IMG/VR virus record: IMGVR_UViG_3300042691_055937
Span: 1-41,113 of that record
DNA: 41,113 nucleotides
From: a virus
Direction: 5' to 3' (one strand)
Numbering within the stretch: the first letter of the stretch is position 1; each line of letters starts with the position of its first letter. Below, in pieces: positions 5,700 through 14,128 of the stretch. The position numbers and the translations under genes were made by a program. Below the pieces are notes generated by a model. The model was not told where the DNA came from. It saw only the letters and a program-made list of their open reading frames with translations, and did not search any database.

Positions 5700-8600
5700 C
5701 TATCCTTGAGTTGAGATGATGCCGAGCGTCTGCGCGATTGTGCCCGGGCCAGACGAAGGCTCTGGCCCCGTCCCGTTAAGCGGGCGGCTCGTGAGCTTGA
5801 GGCGATAGAGCATATTGCCATCAACGGTCGTGGTGTCGGTCGTTGTTGCCGAGTTCGACGAGCTGAAGGTGACGGTGCCGGGTTCGGTCGGGCCGAGCGA
5901 GGCCGTCCATGTCCGCGTGATCGTGTAGCTGAAGGTGGCCACGGTGGTCCAAGATGAGCCGCCGTTCACGCTTCGCTCAAGCGTCAGGGCCGCAGTGCTT
6001 GTGCTGCTGCCTGCGGTCCCGTGGGTCGTGTGCTCGCCGGACCACGAGAAATTGTAACTCGTGATGACCGTTCGGGAGCCGACGATCGAAGTGAATTCTC
6101 CCAGGGTCACGGAGGCGTCGGCGCCGGTCAGCGTAGATTGTGCCGCGTTCTTGCGCACACCCGCACTCAGGCTGCCGCCGAAGTAGGCATCACCGTTGGT
6201 CTTGAGATACGAGATGGCGTTGGCTTCGGTGCAGAGGCTAACATTGGCGCCCGAAGGGGTGGGGCCGAACCACTCAATAAACTGGCTGGCCGACCCGAAG
6301 CCGGACCCGCTCACCTTCATGAAGGCGCCATCGTTGAAGATGATGCGCGCGTTGTTGAGCTCGAACCGGGCCTTGTTGTCCGAACTGCGCAGCGTGCCCG
6401 CCGTCACCTCGCCGATGTTGGCGTTGATCGCGGAAAGCTGAGTGACGCTGATCTTCGCTGCCGTAACCGCACCGGCCTGAATCTTGTTGGCCGTGATCGC
6501 GTCTGTGGCGATCTCGGTAGCGGTCACAGCGTTCGCCGCGATCTTACCGGCAATGACGGCGCCCGCCGCAATCTCGGCCGCCTGCACCGCGCCTGCCGCG
6601 ATCTTACCCGCCACAACAGCGCCCGCCGCGATCTCGGTAGCGGTCACAGCGCCTGCGGCTATTTTTCCCGCGACCACAGCGCCTGCTGCGATTTCGGTTG
6701 CCGTAACCGCGCCAGCATTGATCTTCCCGGCAGTAACCGCATTGGCCGCGATCTTGTCTGCGACAACGGCATTTGCGGCAATCTCGCTGGCCGTCACTGC
6801 ATTCGCTGCGATCTTGGCCGCCGTAATCGCATCATCGGTGATTTGCGTTGTCGTGATCTGGCCGGTGATCTTTGTCGCGGCAAGGGCGGCGATCTGGGCA
6901 TCGGTCAATTGCCCAGTCACCTTGGTGGCAGCGATGGCTGCAATCTGCGCATCCGAAAGCTGCCCGGTGACTTTGGACGCCGCCAGCGCCGCAATCTGAG
7001 AGTCGGCAAGCTGACCGCTGATGTCCACCGCAGGAACGGCGGTCGTCCACGCCGATCCTGTGTAGCGATAGAGCTTGTCGTCGGTGGTAAGAAAGACGAT
7101 GCGCCCTTCAAACAGATCTGTCACCGGCAGCGTGTCAACAATCTCATAGCCGCCGCGCGTCTTGGCGAGCGTAAAGTCCTTGTCGATGGTGATGCCAGCG
7201 AAGGCACCCGATCCGGTCGCGCGAATGGTCAGCGTGGCGGTATTGACCGCAGCGTTCCCAAACTGCCCCGCCGAGGCGCCCGCGCCCGTCACCGTGTAGG
7301 TCTGACCGACATAGCTCACGGTCAGCGACTGTGGGTTAGCCTGCGTGCTCAGCGTGAAGTTGGCGCTGACATCGGTGCTGCCCTGAAAAACCCGGAAACT
7401 GCCAGTTGCGCCCGCATAAGACACCACGTTGCCGTTCGCGTAAGCGAAGACACTGAAGCTCTCGTTGGTCAGGAAGCCGGTGATCGCCGGCGTGCCAGCA
7501 GCGCCAGTCGCGCCGACATCCCCGCGGGGCGATTTCGCCAAGCTGTAGATCCGGTCGTAGTTCACGCCGTTGAAGGTGGCGCGAAGGGTCGCCGTCGCAC
7601 TCAGCGCATAGGGGTCGCGGACAGTGTAAACGCCGGTCGATGCGTTGAACGTGATCCACGGGGCATAGGGCGCCAGCGTGGTGCTCTGCTGCACCATCGC
7701 GCCCCACGCGAGGATGCCGCTGTTGGTCACACCCGCGTAGGAAACCATGCCGGTCGCAGCTTCGGGCGACGGCGTGCCGGACAGAACGGGCTGTGCGTAT
7801 AGAAGATGGGTTTCGGTGCCGCTTCCGACCGTGCCCCAGACCCACGCGCGATACCAGCCATTGCCGACAGCCGTGATGCCGGCCCCAAGAACCGTTCCGC
7901 TAGATCCGGCGTTTTGCTGGGTGACAGTGCCAGCGCTCAGATCAAAGGTCGCGCCGAACCACCTGTTCGATGTGGCCGTGCCGTAGATGATGCGGGCGAA
8001 AGTCCGTTCTTCGGCGCGGAAGTGGATGCTGGCGATGTAGGTGCCCGCAGGGCGCGAGACGATTGTAAGGCGCCGCGCCCAAGTCGCCGTCGAGGTATTC
8101 GCCTCGAAAATCTTGTCGGCAGTCGTGCCACCAAGCGGGTCAAGCGTGGCGACATTGCTGGTCGCCCCCGCATTCAGACTTGTCCAAAGCTCTAGCGCTT
8201 CGGGGTTGGGGGCGAGGTTCGATCCCCCAGTGTTCGCGGGGGTGGTGGAGACAATCGAAAAGGTGGGAGAGACGAGATCGGCGCCGGAGCGCACTTGCAT
8301 GGTTCCGCCTGCGCCGGAATAGTCGCCATTGAACCCGAGCGCATCAGTCTGGACAGAGTGTGCTTCATTTGTGAGGGTGGCCGATACACCTGCGACACCG
8401 TCCCTGAGACGAACGACCGTCACTTGGTCCGTAAGCGCGCCGAGCGTTGCGGTTACAACCGCGTAAGCTGCCGCGCCAAAGTTAGCGAGGCTGAGGGTTC
8501 GGGTGTCCCCGGTGCCAGTCAGCGTGGCTGCCCCGAGACTGGCGCCGGATGCGTCGAAGAGAGTGCCGGCAAATACGACAGTCCCGCTCACATTCTGCCT

Positions 8601-11600
8601 GACGGCTGTGAAGGTAATATTCTGCGTCGCGGGTGATGCCGTGCCTGCGCCATCGAAAGTAAAGGCTTGAGCGCTGGCGGAAAGCGTGAGCAGCGGCGCA
8701 GAGCTGCCGGTGCCGCCAGCCCTGGACTTCGAGAGCGAGAGTGTCTTATCGATGGTCACGCCGCCAAACACAGCCCGCAGCACGGCGGTAGCCGTGTCGG
8801 AACTCATTGACGCAACTGTGTAGGCCCCAGTGCTCGCGTTGATATTCGCGTCGCATCCGGTCTCACTCTGCACCGAGAAGGTAGCGGAGGTGGTTACATC
8901 GGTAATGCCGTTGAACACCTTAAAGGTGCCGGATGCCGGGTTGAAATCGGAAACAACGCCCGCGCTGTCGGCAGCAAGCGTGCTGGCTTCATTCGTAAGG
9001 AAGCCAGTGATTGCATTTACACCGGGAGCGCCGGCGGCACCATCCTGAACCCGGACGACGGTGATCTCATCAAAAAAGGCGCTGCCATCAGTCACGGTTG
9101 CCCGCACCCGAACGCCGTTCGTGCTACCCCGCGCGGTGTTAAACTGTGCCGCCGTCATGGTGACACTGTCACCGGTGGTCGGGCTGATAAACGATGACAG
9201 GGGGGTTTGGCTTGCCCCGCTCAGGTCGAAGATCGACCAGACGACGCCAACCGCCGTCCCCTGCCGCGTTGCCGTGAACACGATGTCTTGCGTGGATGGA
9301 TCAAGGGCGGCGGCGGAATTGAACCTGATCTGCTGGCGACTGGCTGAAAGAGTTACCAGCTTAGCAGCGGCACCGCCTGCTCCAGCCTTTGCCTTACTGA
9401 TCGTATAAATCTGATCAATCGTAACGCCCAAATAGACCGCACGGAGCGTGAAGGTTTCAATGTCGGTGGTCCACGAAGGGCCAGAAAGACTATAAACACC
9501 CGTCGTCTCGTTAATGGTGAGCGTCAGGCCGTTCTTAGTTTGTGTCCAGCTTGCTCCACCGTCGGTCCCACCGACGATAGAAAATGTCGATGATAGGCGG
9601 ACGTTCGTGCTGCCAAAGAACACCTCGAAATTACCGCCCGCACCGGTTAGCAAATAGCCAGTCCCATCTGCCGCGGATGGAACGGTATGCGCTTCGTTGG
9701 TTAGTAACCCCGTTGTTGCTGAGAGACCGTCCTGGCCAGCCTTCGACTTGGCGATTGTGTAAACGCGATCAATGGTGACAGCGCCGTTAACCGCACGAAG
9801 GGTAAAGCTCTCGGTGTCGGTGGTCCAAGAGGCACCAGAAAGACTATAAACTCCGCTTGAGTTAATGGTGATGGTCAGGCCGTTCTTGGTCGCAGACCCA
9901 ACCACAGAAAACGTGGTCCCACTCAAGGTCACGTCAGTTATGCCATTGAACACATTGAATGTGCCGCCGGCACTAGCCAGTGAATAACCAGTGCCATTTG
10001 AGGCAGCCGCCACCGTGTGCGTCTGGTTGTTCAGGAAGCCGGTGATTGCGTTCTGACCCGTAGCACCCGCCTGCACCCGAACCACGCTGATGCGGTCATT
10101 GAAGGTGGTTCCGTCCGTCATCGAGCCGGTCACGATTACGCCGGAGGTGCCGTTGCGCGCAGAGTTGAACTGCGCTTCCGTCATCGTCACGCTGTCGCCG
10201 GTGGCCGAGGAGAGGAAGCTGGTCACCGGCGTGCGCGCCACCCCGGCAGCGTCGGTGATGGTCCAGTTGACCGTGCCAGTGGTGTTCTGCTTGTTGGTGG
10301 TGAAGGTGGTGGTCTGGGTTGAGGGTGAGGGCGATCCTGCAGCGTCGTAAGCGATGGTCTGCCGGTCAGAGATCACCGTGATCGTCTTGGCGTTTTCCCC
10401 TGGCACACCCTGTCGGCTCTTCGCCAGGGTATAGGTGCGATCATAATTGACGCCCGCCCATGTCGCACGCAGGGTTGCCGTGGCAAAGTTCACGCCGGGA
10501 TCGCTGACGGTGTAAACACCTGTCGAGGAATCGATGCTGATCCAGCTACTTGTAGGCGTTTTGGCCGCGATGCTGAACGTTGGCGTGAGCACGGTAGCCC
10601 CGCGGCGCAATGTGATCTGCCCACCGGCCGCACTGTAATCGCCGCCGCTGCCAGCAGCATCGGTGGCAACCACATGCGCTTCGTTGCTGACCAATATGGT
10701 CAGCCCTTCAAGGCCATCGGCGCCCGGTGTGCCGGATCCTGCGCTGGCAACCAGCGCCCAGCGCAGCGCATCCGGCGGGGCGTTGCCGGTGCTGTCATCG
10801 ACGATCAGCCGATAGGTTGAGCCGCTGAAGATGACTTCGTCGCCGCGAATATAGGTCGTGCCGGCATCATAGGTGCCCATCGCCACGTTGCGGGTTGCGT
10901 CGTCAGCCGGACGTCCCGGCCCATCGACCTCCGGCCAAAACGGCGCACGTGCCTCGCGCGTGATGGTGTCGCGCGCTTCGGCAGTGTGGGTCAGCGAAGG
11001 AGTGGGCGGAGCTTCGCCGGTGCGGCCTAGCGCGAAGGCATGCTTCGCGCTGTCTTCGGTCACCAGCGTCATGGTAACCGTCATGGTCGCAGGGTCGAAC
11101 TGGCGCCGCAGGATCACCGCATCATGATCGAGGCCCAGCTCGGGAATCTCGAGGCGCAGGCACTCGCCCGGGCGATAGGTCCGCAAGCGCGGCATCAGCG
11201 TCAGCGTAATCGGCGTCAGCTCGCGCGAATTCGTCAGCCAGTAGGCCGCCAGCTGCGCCGCCTGGTCCACGTCCTTCACGAAGTTGAACGGGATCTCCTC
11301 GGCCTTTTCTTCACCGTCTTCTGCGAGATAGCTGGCGACCTGCACTTCCTTGGCAGGCACAAGCGTCCAGTTATGGTCGGGCGAGGTATAGCGCGGGCGA
11401 AGCGTGTTGAGCCGATCGCGCCAGCTCTGCATCGCTGTGACTTCCTGCGGGCCATCGGCAAGGTCGGCCTCGGTGACAGTGTCGAGCGAAATGCGCGGGC
11501 GCTGCCAGTGAAAGCCAAGCACCGCACCGGAGAACAACGGTTCGGCACCACCGGCGATGCAGATGTCGCGCAGGTTCTGCCAGCGCCGCTCGGGATCGCC

Positions 11601-12482
11601 CGCCGCTCCTTCGAATACGACGCCGAACATGCGCCAGGAATTGGCTTCGCAATCGCTCGCCCAGGCGGCCACGCCTTCCCAGTCGATCCCCTCTTCGGGG
11701 ATGCCGACGCCCACAACGCGCTTGCCGTTGACGAAGCGGCCAAAGGCATAGGTGCCAGCGTGCAGCGCCGGGTTTTCGCTCCATTCGTAGGTGGTCTCGT
11801 TACCAAGCCGGTGCGCGCCCGATCCACCGGGCCGCGTGCTGTCCTTCCGCGGATCATAGACCTTGACCCACTTGGCCAGGACACCGCGCGTCGGCAGGCC
11901 CGAAGCGTAGATCTTGCCTTCCTTGTCGAACTTATGGTTCCACGCGATAGCGGCGACGCCGCTCAGCTTGTGGTCGCTGCCCCACCCGGTCGGGTTGGCC
12001 TGCAGCGGCGCCGTCAATGCCGTGTCCGGGCGCGCGCCAAGGCGCGTGTCAATCGCCAGCCAGCCCGAATAGTAGGACGTGACCGGCCCGAAATCGACCT
12101 GCGGCGTGATCGGCCCGGCAATTGGCCCGGCAACGCTCAGGGCAATCGCCTCAAACAGGAACGGGTTCGGCACCTTCTTCAGCGTCGGGCCATAGCCGAC
12201 ACGGTGCCGCATCACGCCTGCAAAGTACCCTTCGCCCATGGCATAGGGTGACGGTGGGTCGACCTCGATGAGGGTTTCGGTAACGCTTCCTCGCGCTGGC
12301 GGTGGCTTGGTGAGCACGCGTGCGGCGATGCCGGCGACGCCGCCCACGACGGTCGCAATCGAGGCGACAGTTCCGGCAGTAGCAGCAAGCGCTGTCCCGG
12401 CCGCCGCAAAGGCGCCAATGCCAGTCGCCACCAGCGCCACCGCGCCCGCTACCACGGCGATGGTCCGAAGCACCTTCGCCAT
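5700..12482 (-). CDS. Giant modular tail-tip / host-specificity protein (gpJ-like)
   Basis: A 2260-aa protein, the largest in the phage. Residues 1-60 are hydrophobic and Ala-rich, as in tail-tip proteins of this kind. About residues 65-560 form the conserved hub region. Near residues 548-590 is a small aromatic module (YIRGDEVIFSGSTYRL) of carbohydrate-binding type. Residues 592-1780 are a string of beta modules of two kinds, A1 B1 A2 A3 B2 A4 B3 A5 A6, separated by short Gly-rich linkers. Module A5 is interrupted by a lectin-like insert. After residue 1824 come three 17-residue and then about 12.7 ten-residue repeats, followed by a 250-residue Ser/Thr-rich beta C-terminus. The protein should close the tail tip and recognise the host surface. 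GGAGG lies 11 nt before the ATG. Confidence 0.88.
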   Translation of the reverse strand: MAKVLRTIAVVAGAVALVATGIGAFAAAGTALAATAGTVASIATVVGGVAGIAARVLTKPPPARGSVTETLIEVDPPSPYAMGEGYFAGVMRHRVGYGPTLKKVPNPFLFEAIALSVAGPIAGPITPQVDFGPVTSYYSGWLAIDTRLGARPDTALTAPLQANPTGWGSDHKLSGVAAIAWNHKFDKEGKIYASGLPTRGVLAKWVKVYDPRKDSTRPGGSGAHRLGNETTYEWSENPALHAGTYAFGRFVNGKRVVGVGIPEEGIDWEGVAAWASDCEANSWRMFGVVFEGAAGDPERRWQNLRDICIAGGAEPLFSGAVLGFHWQRPRISLDTVTEADLADGPQEVTAMQSWRDRLNTLRPRYTSPDHNWTLVPAKEVQVASYLAEDGEEKAEEIPFNFVKDVDQAAQLAAYWLTNSRELTPITLTLMPRLRTYRPGECLRLEIPELGLDHDAVILRRQFDPATMTVTMTLVTEDSAKHAFALGRTGEAPPTPSLTHTAEARDTITREARAPFWPEVDGPGRPADDATRNVAMGTYDAGTTYIRGDEVIFSGSTYRLIVDDSTGNAPPDALRWALVASAGSGTPGADGLEGLTILVSNEAHVVATDAAGSGGDYSAAGGQITLRRGATVLTPTFSIAAKTPTSSWISIDSSTGVYTVSDPGVNFATATLRATWAGVNYDRTYTLAKSRQGVPGENAKTITVISDRQTIAYDAAGSPSPSTQTTTFTTNKQNTTGTVNWTITDAAGVARTPVTSFLSSATGDSVTMTEAQFNSARNGTSGVIVTGSMTDGTTFNDRISVVRVQAGATGQNAITGFLNNQTHTVAAASNGTGYSLASAGGTFNVFNGITDVTLSGTTFSVVGSATKNGLTITINSSGVYSLSGASWTTDTESFTLRAVNGAVTIDRVYTIAKSKAGQDGLSATTGLLTNEAHTVPSAADGTGYLLTGAGGNFEVFFGSTNVRLSSTFSIVGGTDGGASWTQTKNGLTLTINETTGVYSLSGPSWTTDIETFTLRAVYLGVTIDQIYTISKAKAGAGGAAAKLVTLSASRQQIRFNSAAALDPSTQDIVFTATRQGTAVGVVWSIFDLSGASQTPLSSFISPTTGDSVTMTAAQFNTARGSTNGVRVRATVTDGSAFFDEITVVRVQDGAAGAPGVNAITGFLTNEASTLAADSAGVVSDFNPASGTFKVFNGITDVTTSATFSVQSETGCDANINASTGAYTVASMSSDTATAVLRAVFGGVTIDKTLSLSKSRAGGTGSSAPLLTLSASAQAFTFDGAGTASPATQNITFTAVRQNVSGTVVFAGTLFDASGASLGAATLTGTGDTRTLSLANFGAAAYAVVTATLGALTDQVTVVRLRDGVAGVSATLTNEAHSVQTDALGFNGDYSGAGGTMQVRSGADLVSPTFSIVSTTPANTGGSNLAPNPEALELWTSLNAGATSNVATLDPLGGTTADKIFEANTSTATWARRLTIVSRPAGTYIASIHFRAEERTFARIIYGTATSNRWFGATFDLSAGTVTQQNAGSSGTVLGAGITAVGNGWYRAWVWGTVGSGTETHLLYAQPVLSGTPSPEAATGMVSYAGVTNSGILAWGAMVQQSTTLAPYAPWITFNASTGVYTVRDPYALSATATLRATFNGVNYDRIYSLAKSPRGDVGATGAAGTPAITGFLTNESFSVFAYANGNVVSYAGATGSFRVFQGSTDVSANFTLSTQANPQSLTVSYVGQTYTVTGAGASAGQFGNAAVNTATLTIRATGSGAFAGITIDKDFTLAKTRGGYEIVDTLPVTDLFEGRIVFLTTDDKLYRYTGSAWTTAVPAVDISGQLADSQIAALAASKVTGQLSDAQIAAIAATKVTGQLTDAQIAALAATKITGQITTTQITDDAITAAKIAANAVTASEIAANAVVADKIAANAVTAGKINAGAVTATEIAAGAVVAGKIAAGAVTATEIAAGAVVAGKIAAGAVQAAEIAAGAVIAGKIAANAVTATEIATDAITANKIQAGAVTAAKISVTQLSAINANIGEVTAGTLRSSDNKARFELNNARIIFNDGAFMKVSGSGFGSASQFIEWFGPTPSGANVSLCTEANAISYLKTNGDAYFGGSLSAGVRKNAAQSTLTGADASVTLGEFTSIVGSRTVITSYNFSWSGEHTTHGTAGSSTSTAALTLERSVNGGSSWTTVATFSYTITRTWTASLGPTEPGTVTFSSSNSATTTDTTTVDGNMLYRLKLTSRPLNGTGPEPSSGPGTIAQTLGIISTQG
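6450..6830 (-). repeat. Decapeptide repeat array within the tail-tip gene
   Basis: The DNA encodes 12 complete and one partial ten-residue repeats with consensus A-V-x-A-x-(E/K)-I-A-A-(G/N). Most units alternate between Glu and Lys at position 6 (TATEIAAG then VAGKIAAG). Neighbouring 30-bp units are very similar, so the array can expand or contract by recombination or slippage. The regular period suggests a fibrous trimer stem. It is a protein-coding repeat, not a CRISPR array. Confidence 0.92.
6861..7013 (-). repeat. Three 17-residue repeats in the tail-tip gene
   Basis: Three tandem 51-bp units encode Q-L-x-D-x-Q-I-A-A-(L/I)-A-A-(S/T)-K-(V/I)-T-G. They stand just ahead of the decapeptide array, separated by QITTTQITDD. 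The motif is familiar from the shafts of many phage fibres. Confidence 0.88.
7660..8234 (-). other. Lectin-like domain inserted inside beta module A5
   Basis: Inside the tail-tip gene, module A5 reads PTFSIVSTTPANTGG, then about 190 foreign residues beginning NLAPNPEALELW, then resumes as WITFNASTGVYTV. Module A1 reads PTFSI...TPTSS directly into WISIDSSTGVYTV. The insert has the pattern of carbohydrate-binding beta sandwiches in phage fibres: an NLAPNP opening, YIASIHFRAEE, GWYRAWVWG, and a final ILAWGAMVQQ...YAPW. Boundaries are good to about 10 bp. Confidence 0.75.
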
Positions 12483-12485
12483 GCG

Positions 12486-12914
12486 TCAGAGCCTCCACGC
12501 CGCGGTGACGTTGCCGAGATCGATGTCGAGCACGGCCATCAGGTACGCATCCGGATGCCAGCCCGCGAACTTGCGCGGGGCGACGTTGACGAGCAGCGCA
12601 TCAAGCCAGCCTTCCTCACCGGGAACCGCCGCCAGGTCGCCAAGTCGCATTTCTGCTGGCGCAATGCGCGGCAACAGGCTGTCGATGAGGTCTGCCACGG
12701 TCTCGAAGCCGCGCACATCGAGCTCCTTGCGCGCACGCAGAGCCGAGCGGATCGGAGGCATTCGCGGGGGCTTGTGCCCCATCTGCCGCATTTGGAACCG
12801 GGCGAGGTGCAGGCAAGTCGTGCTTTGACGCCAGTTGAACGGCCTGCCGCCGTAACGCGACATTGTCGCTGCCGTGGCGATCCGGCGGCGCTCAAGTTCG
12901 GGAAGTTCAGTCAT
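12486..12914 (-). CDS. DUF6950-like tail protein (position of the K/NlpC tail peptidase)
   Basis: A 142-aa protein. The motif RPFNWRQSTTCLHLARFQMRQMGHKP resembles the N-terminal region of DUF6950 proteins, which occupy the slot that NlpC/P60 peptidases (lambda gpK, GTA gp14) fill in other tails; the Cys in TTCLHLA could correspond to their catalytic Cys. The C-terminal region includes LLVNVAPRKFAGWHPDAYLMAVLDID. The ATG overlaps the previous stop (TGATG), and the giant tail-tip gene starts directly downstream. A cell-wall-related role at DNA entry is inferred. The matching His and polar residue of a peptidase triad cannot be assigned with confidence. Confidence 0.5.
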   Translation of the reverse strand: MTELPELERRRIATAATMSRYGGRPFNWRQSTTCLHLARFQMRQMGHKPPRMPPIRSALRARKELDVRGFETVADLIDSLLPRIAPAEMRLGDLAAVPGEEGWLDALLVNVAPRKFAGWHPDAYLMAVLDIDLGNVTAAWRL

Positions 12915-13528
12915 CAGAATGCCAACCTGTCAACGCCGCCAAAGCCCGGGTTGCCGAAGCCTTCCGCACCCCAGCTCCCACCACCGCCAGAAGCTCGCAC
13001 AGGCCCGGCTACACCCCAGGCAATAGGAACCTTCAGCCCGATCGCGTTGTCGTGCCCCAGCTCGCCGGGCCAGATCGTCTTGTGGAAGGTGGGCGACAGC
13101 GTGTTACCGATGTTGCGTTCGAACAGCCGCTCGGCCGTCGACACGATTGTGATCGAAAGCGAACGCTCGCCGCGTGCTACACGCACGCTGGTCTGGTCGA
13201 TCTGGCCTTCGAAGGCGAGATCCGGCGTGCCAGCGATCAGGCCGGTCGCCGAGTTGAACTCGGCGATCCAAAAACGGGCGCGGGACTGCTGGAAGCCGGG
13301 CTGGGAAAGGTCAGCTGTACTGCTGGAGCTGGGCGGCTGCAGTGTGAGATCGAGCGCCGGCACCTCGTCGCCAATGCCTTCGCTCAGAGGCTCAAGCGCG
13401 GCGATGTTTCCGAACACGTCGTCCGCGCTGGTGTAGGTTTCGCCGCCGAAGACGATGAAGCCACCGTCGCACAGACGCACGGTGCGCGTCGGAAACTCGA
13501 TCTTAAGCAGCCCGACCAGAGAGAGCAT
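12914..13528 (-). CDS. Tail-tip protein (lambda gpL-like position)
   Basis: A 204-aa protein. It opens with a short beta segment (LLKIEFPTRTVRLCDGGFIVFGGETY), and the body contains FEGQIDQTSVRVARGERSLSITIVSTAERLFERN, a beta-barrel-like pattern shared by hub-type tail-tip proteins of many phages. The C-terminus is Gly/Phe-rich (ASGGGGSWGAEGFGNPGFGG). It follows the distal-tail gene and precedes the DUF6950-like gene, matching the L-K-J order of lambdoid tails. Start and stop overlap neighbours by a few bases. The exact family is not recognised. Confidence 0.6.
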   Translation of the reverse strand: MLSLVGLLKIEFPTRTVRLCDGGFIVFGGETYTSADDVFGNIAALEPLSEGIGDEVPALDLTLQPPSSSSTADLSQPGFQQSRARFWIAEFNSATGLIAGTPDLAFEGQIDQTSVRVARGERSLSITIVSTAERLFERNIGNTLSPTFHKTIWPGELGHDNAIGLKVPIAWGVAGPVRASGGGGSWGAEGFGNPGFGGVDRLAF

Positions 13529-14118
13529 CAGGCGAACTCCTCGATCGTGAAGCCCAGCTGCACCAGGTGATCGACGCGGATCGCCCAGTCGGCGCTTTCG
13601 CCGTCAACGAAGCCGTCGATCATGGGCTGGGACAGGTGCACCACCGCGCCATCGGGGAAGGGAAAGCGCAGCGCTGGGGCGATGCTTACCGACGCAAGCC
13701 CTGAGCCGTTGGCTGTCACAGCGTTGGTGACGTTGTGCAGATAGTGTCGCCCACCGCCGACAATGCTCAGCCAGAAGCCTTCTGCAATGGCGTAGCCCGC
13801 CGTCAATCCGCGCAGCGCGATCGCCGTGCCGGATTGCCCAGCGCCGTTCACCACGGGACTGCCGGGCGAACCCTGCGTCTCGCTCAGCAGCGGATAGGGC
13901 AAGCGCAGGCCTTCCTGCTTGGCGCGGATCAGCCGTGACACAAAAACGCGCGCTTCGGCGGGCGACATCAGCGGATAGGACACATTCAACCGGAAGCGGT
14001 TACCCGGACGGTTGACCCGCACCGCTGCCCCGCCAAGCGCCCCGCGCAGGTTCATGCCGTAATCGATCAGCGAAGGCTCGACGCCGTTCGGCGCCGGGAG
14101 ATCAGGAAGGGTAATCAT
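13528..14118 (-). CDS. Distal tail / minor tail protein
   Basis: A 196-aa product from the ATG at 14118 (MITLPDLPAPNGVEPSLIDYG), chosen because GAGG lies about 9 nt upstream and the gene then begins 10 bp after the tape-measure stop; the frame stays open to 14214 inside the tape-measure gene, without such support. The sequence NRFRLNVSYPLMSPAEARVFVSRLIRAKQEGLRLPYPLL resembles the N-terminal domain of distal-tail or gpM-like proteins that cap the tail tube. The C-terminal part (LRFPFPDGAVVHLSQPMIDGFV...VQLGFTIEEF) is beta-rich. Position directly after the tape measure fits a tail-tip initiator protein. Confidence 0.6.
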   Translation of the reverse strand: MITLPDLPAPNGVEPSLIDYGMNLRGALGGAAVRVNRPGNRFRLNVSYPLMSPAEARVFVSRLIRAKQEGLRLPYPLLSETQGSPGSPVVNGAGQSGTAIALRGLTAGYAIAEGFWLSIVGGGRHYLHNVTNAVTANGSGLASVSIAPALRFPFPDGAVVHLSQPMIDGFVDGESADWAIRVDHLVQLGFTIEEFA

Positions 14119-14128
14119 CGGGCCTGCC

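Noticed and set aside
6450-6830. Short tandem DNA repeats that could suggest a CRISPR array
   Set aside because: Repeats are contiguous 30-bp coding units without unique spacers and continue the tail-tip reading frame.
6021-12251. Long plus-strand open frames opposite the tail-tip gene (for example 6021-7802 and 11040-12251)
   Set aside because: They are GC-driven shadows of a well-supported minus-strand gene, with Arg/Gly-rich, unrecognisable products.
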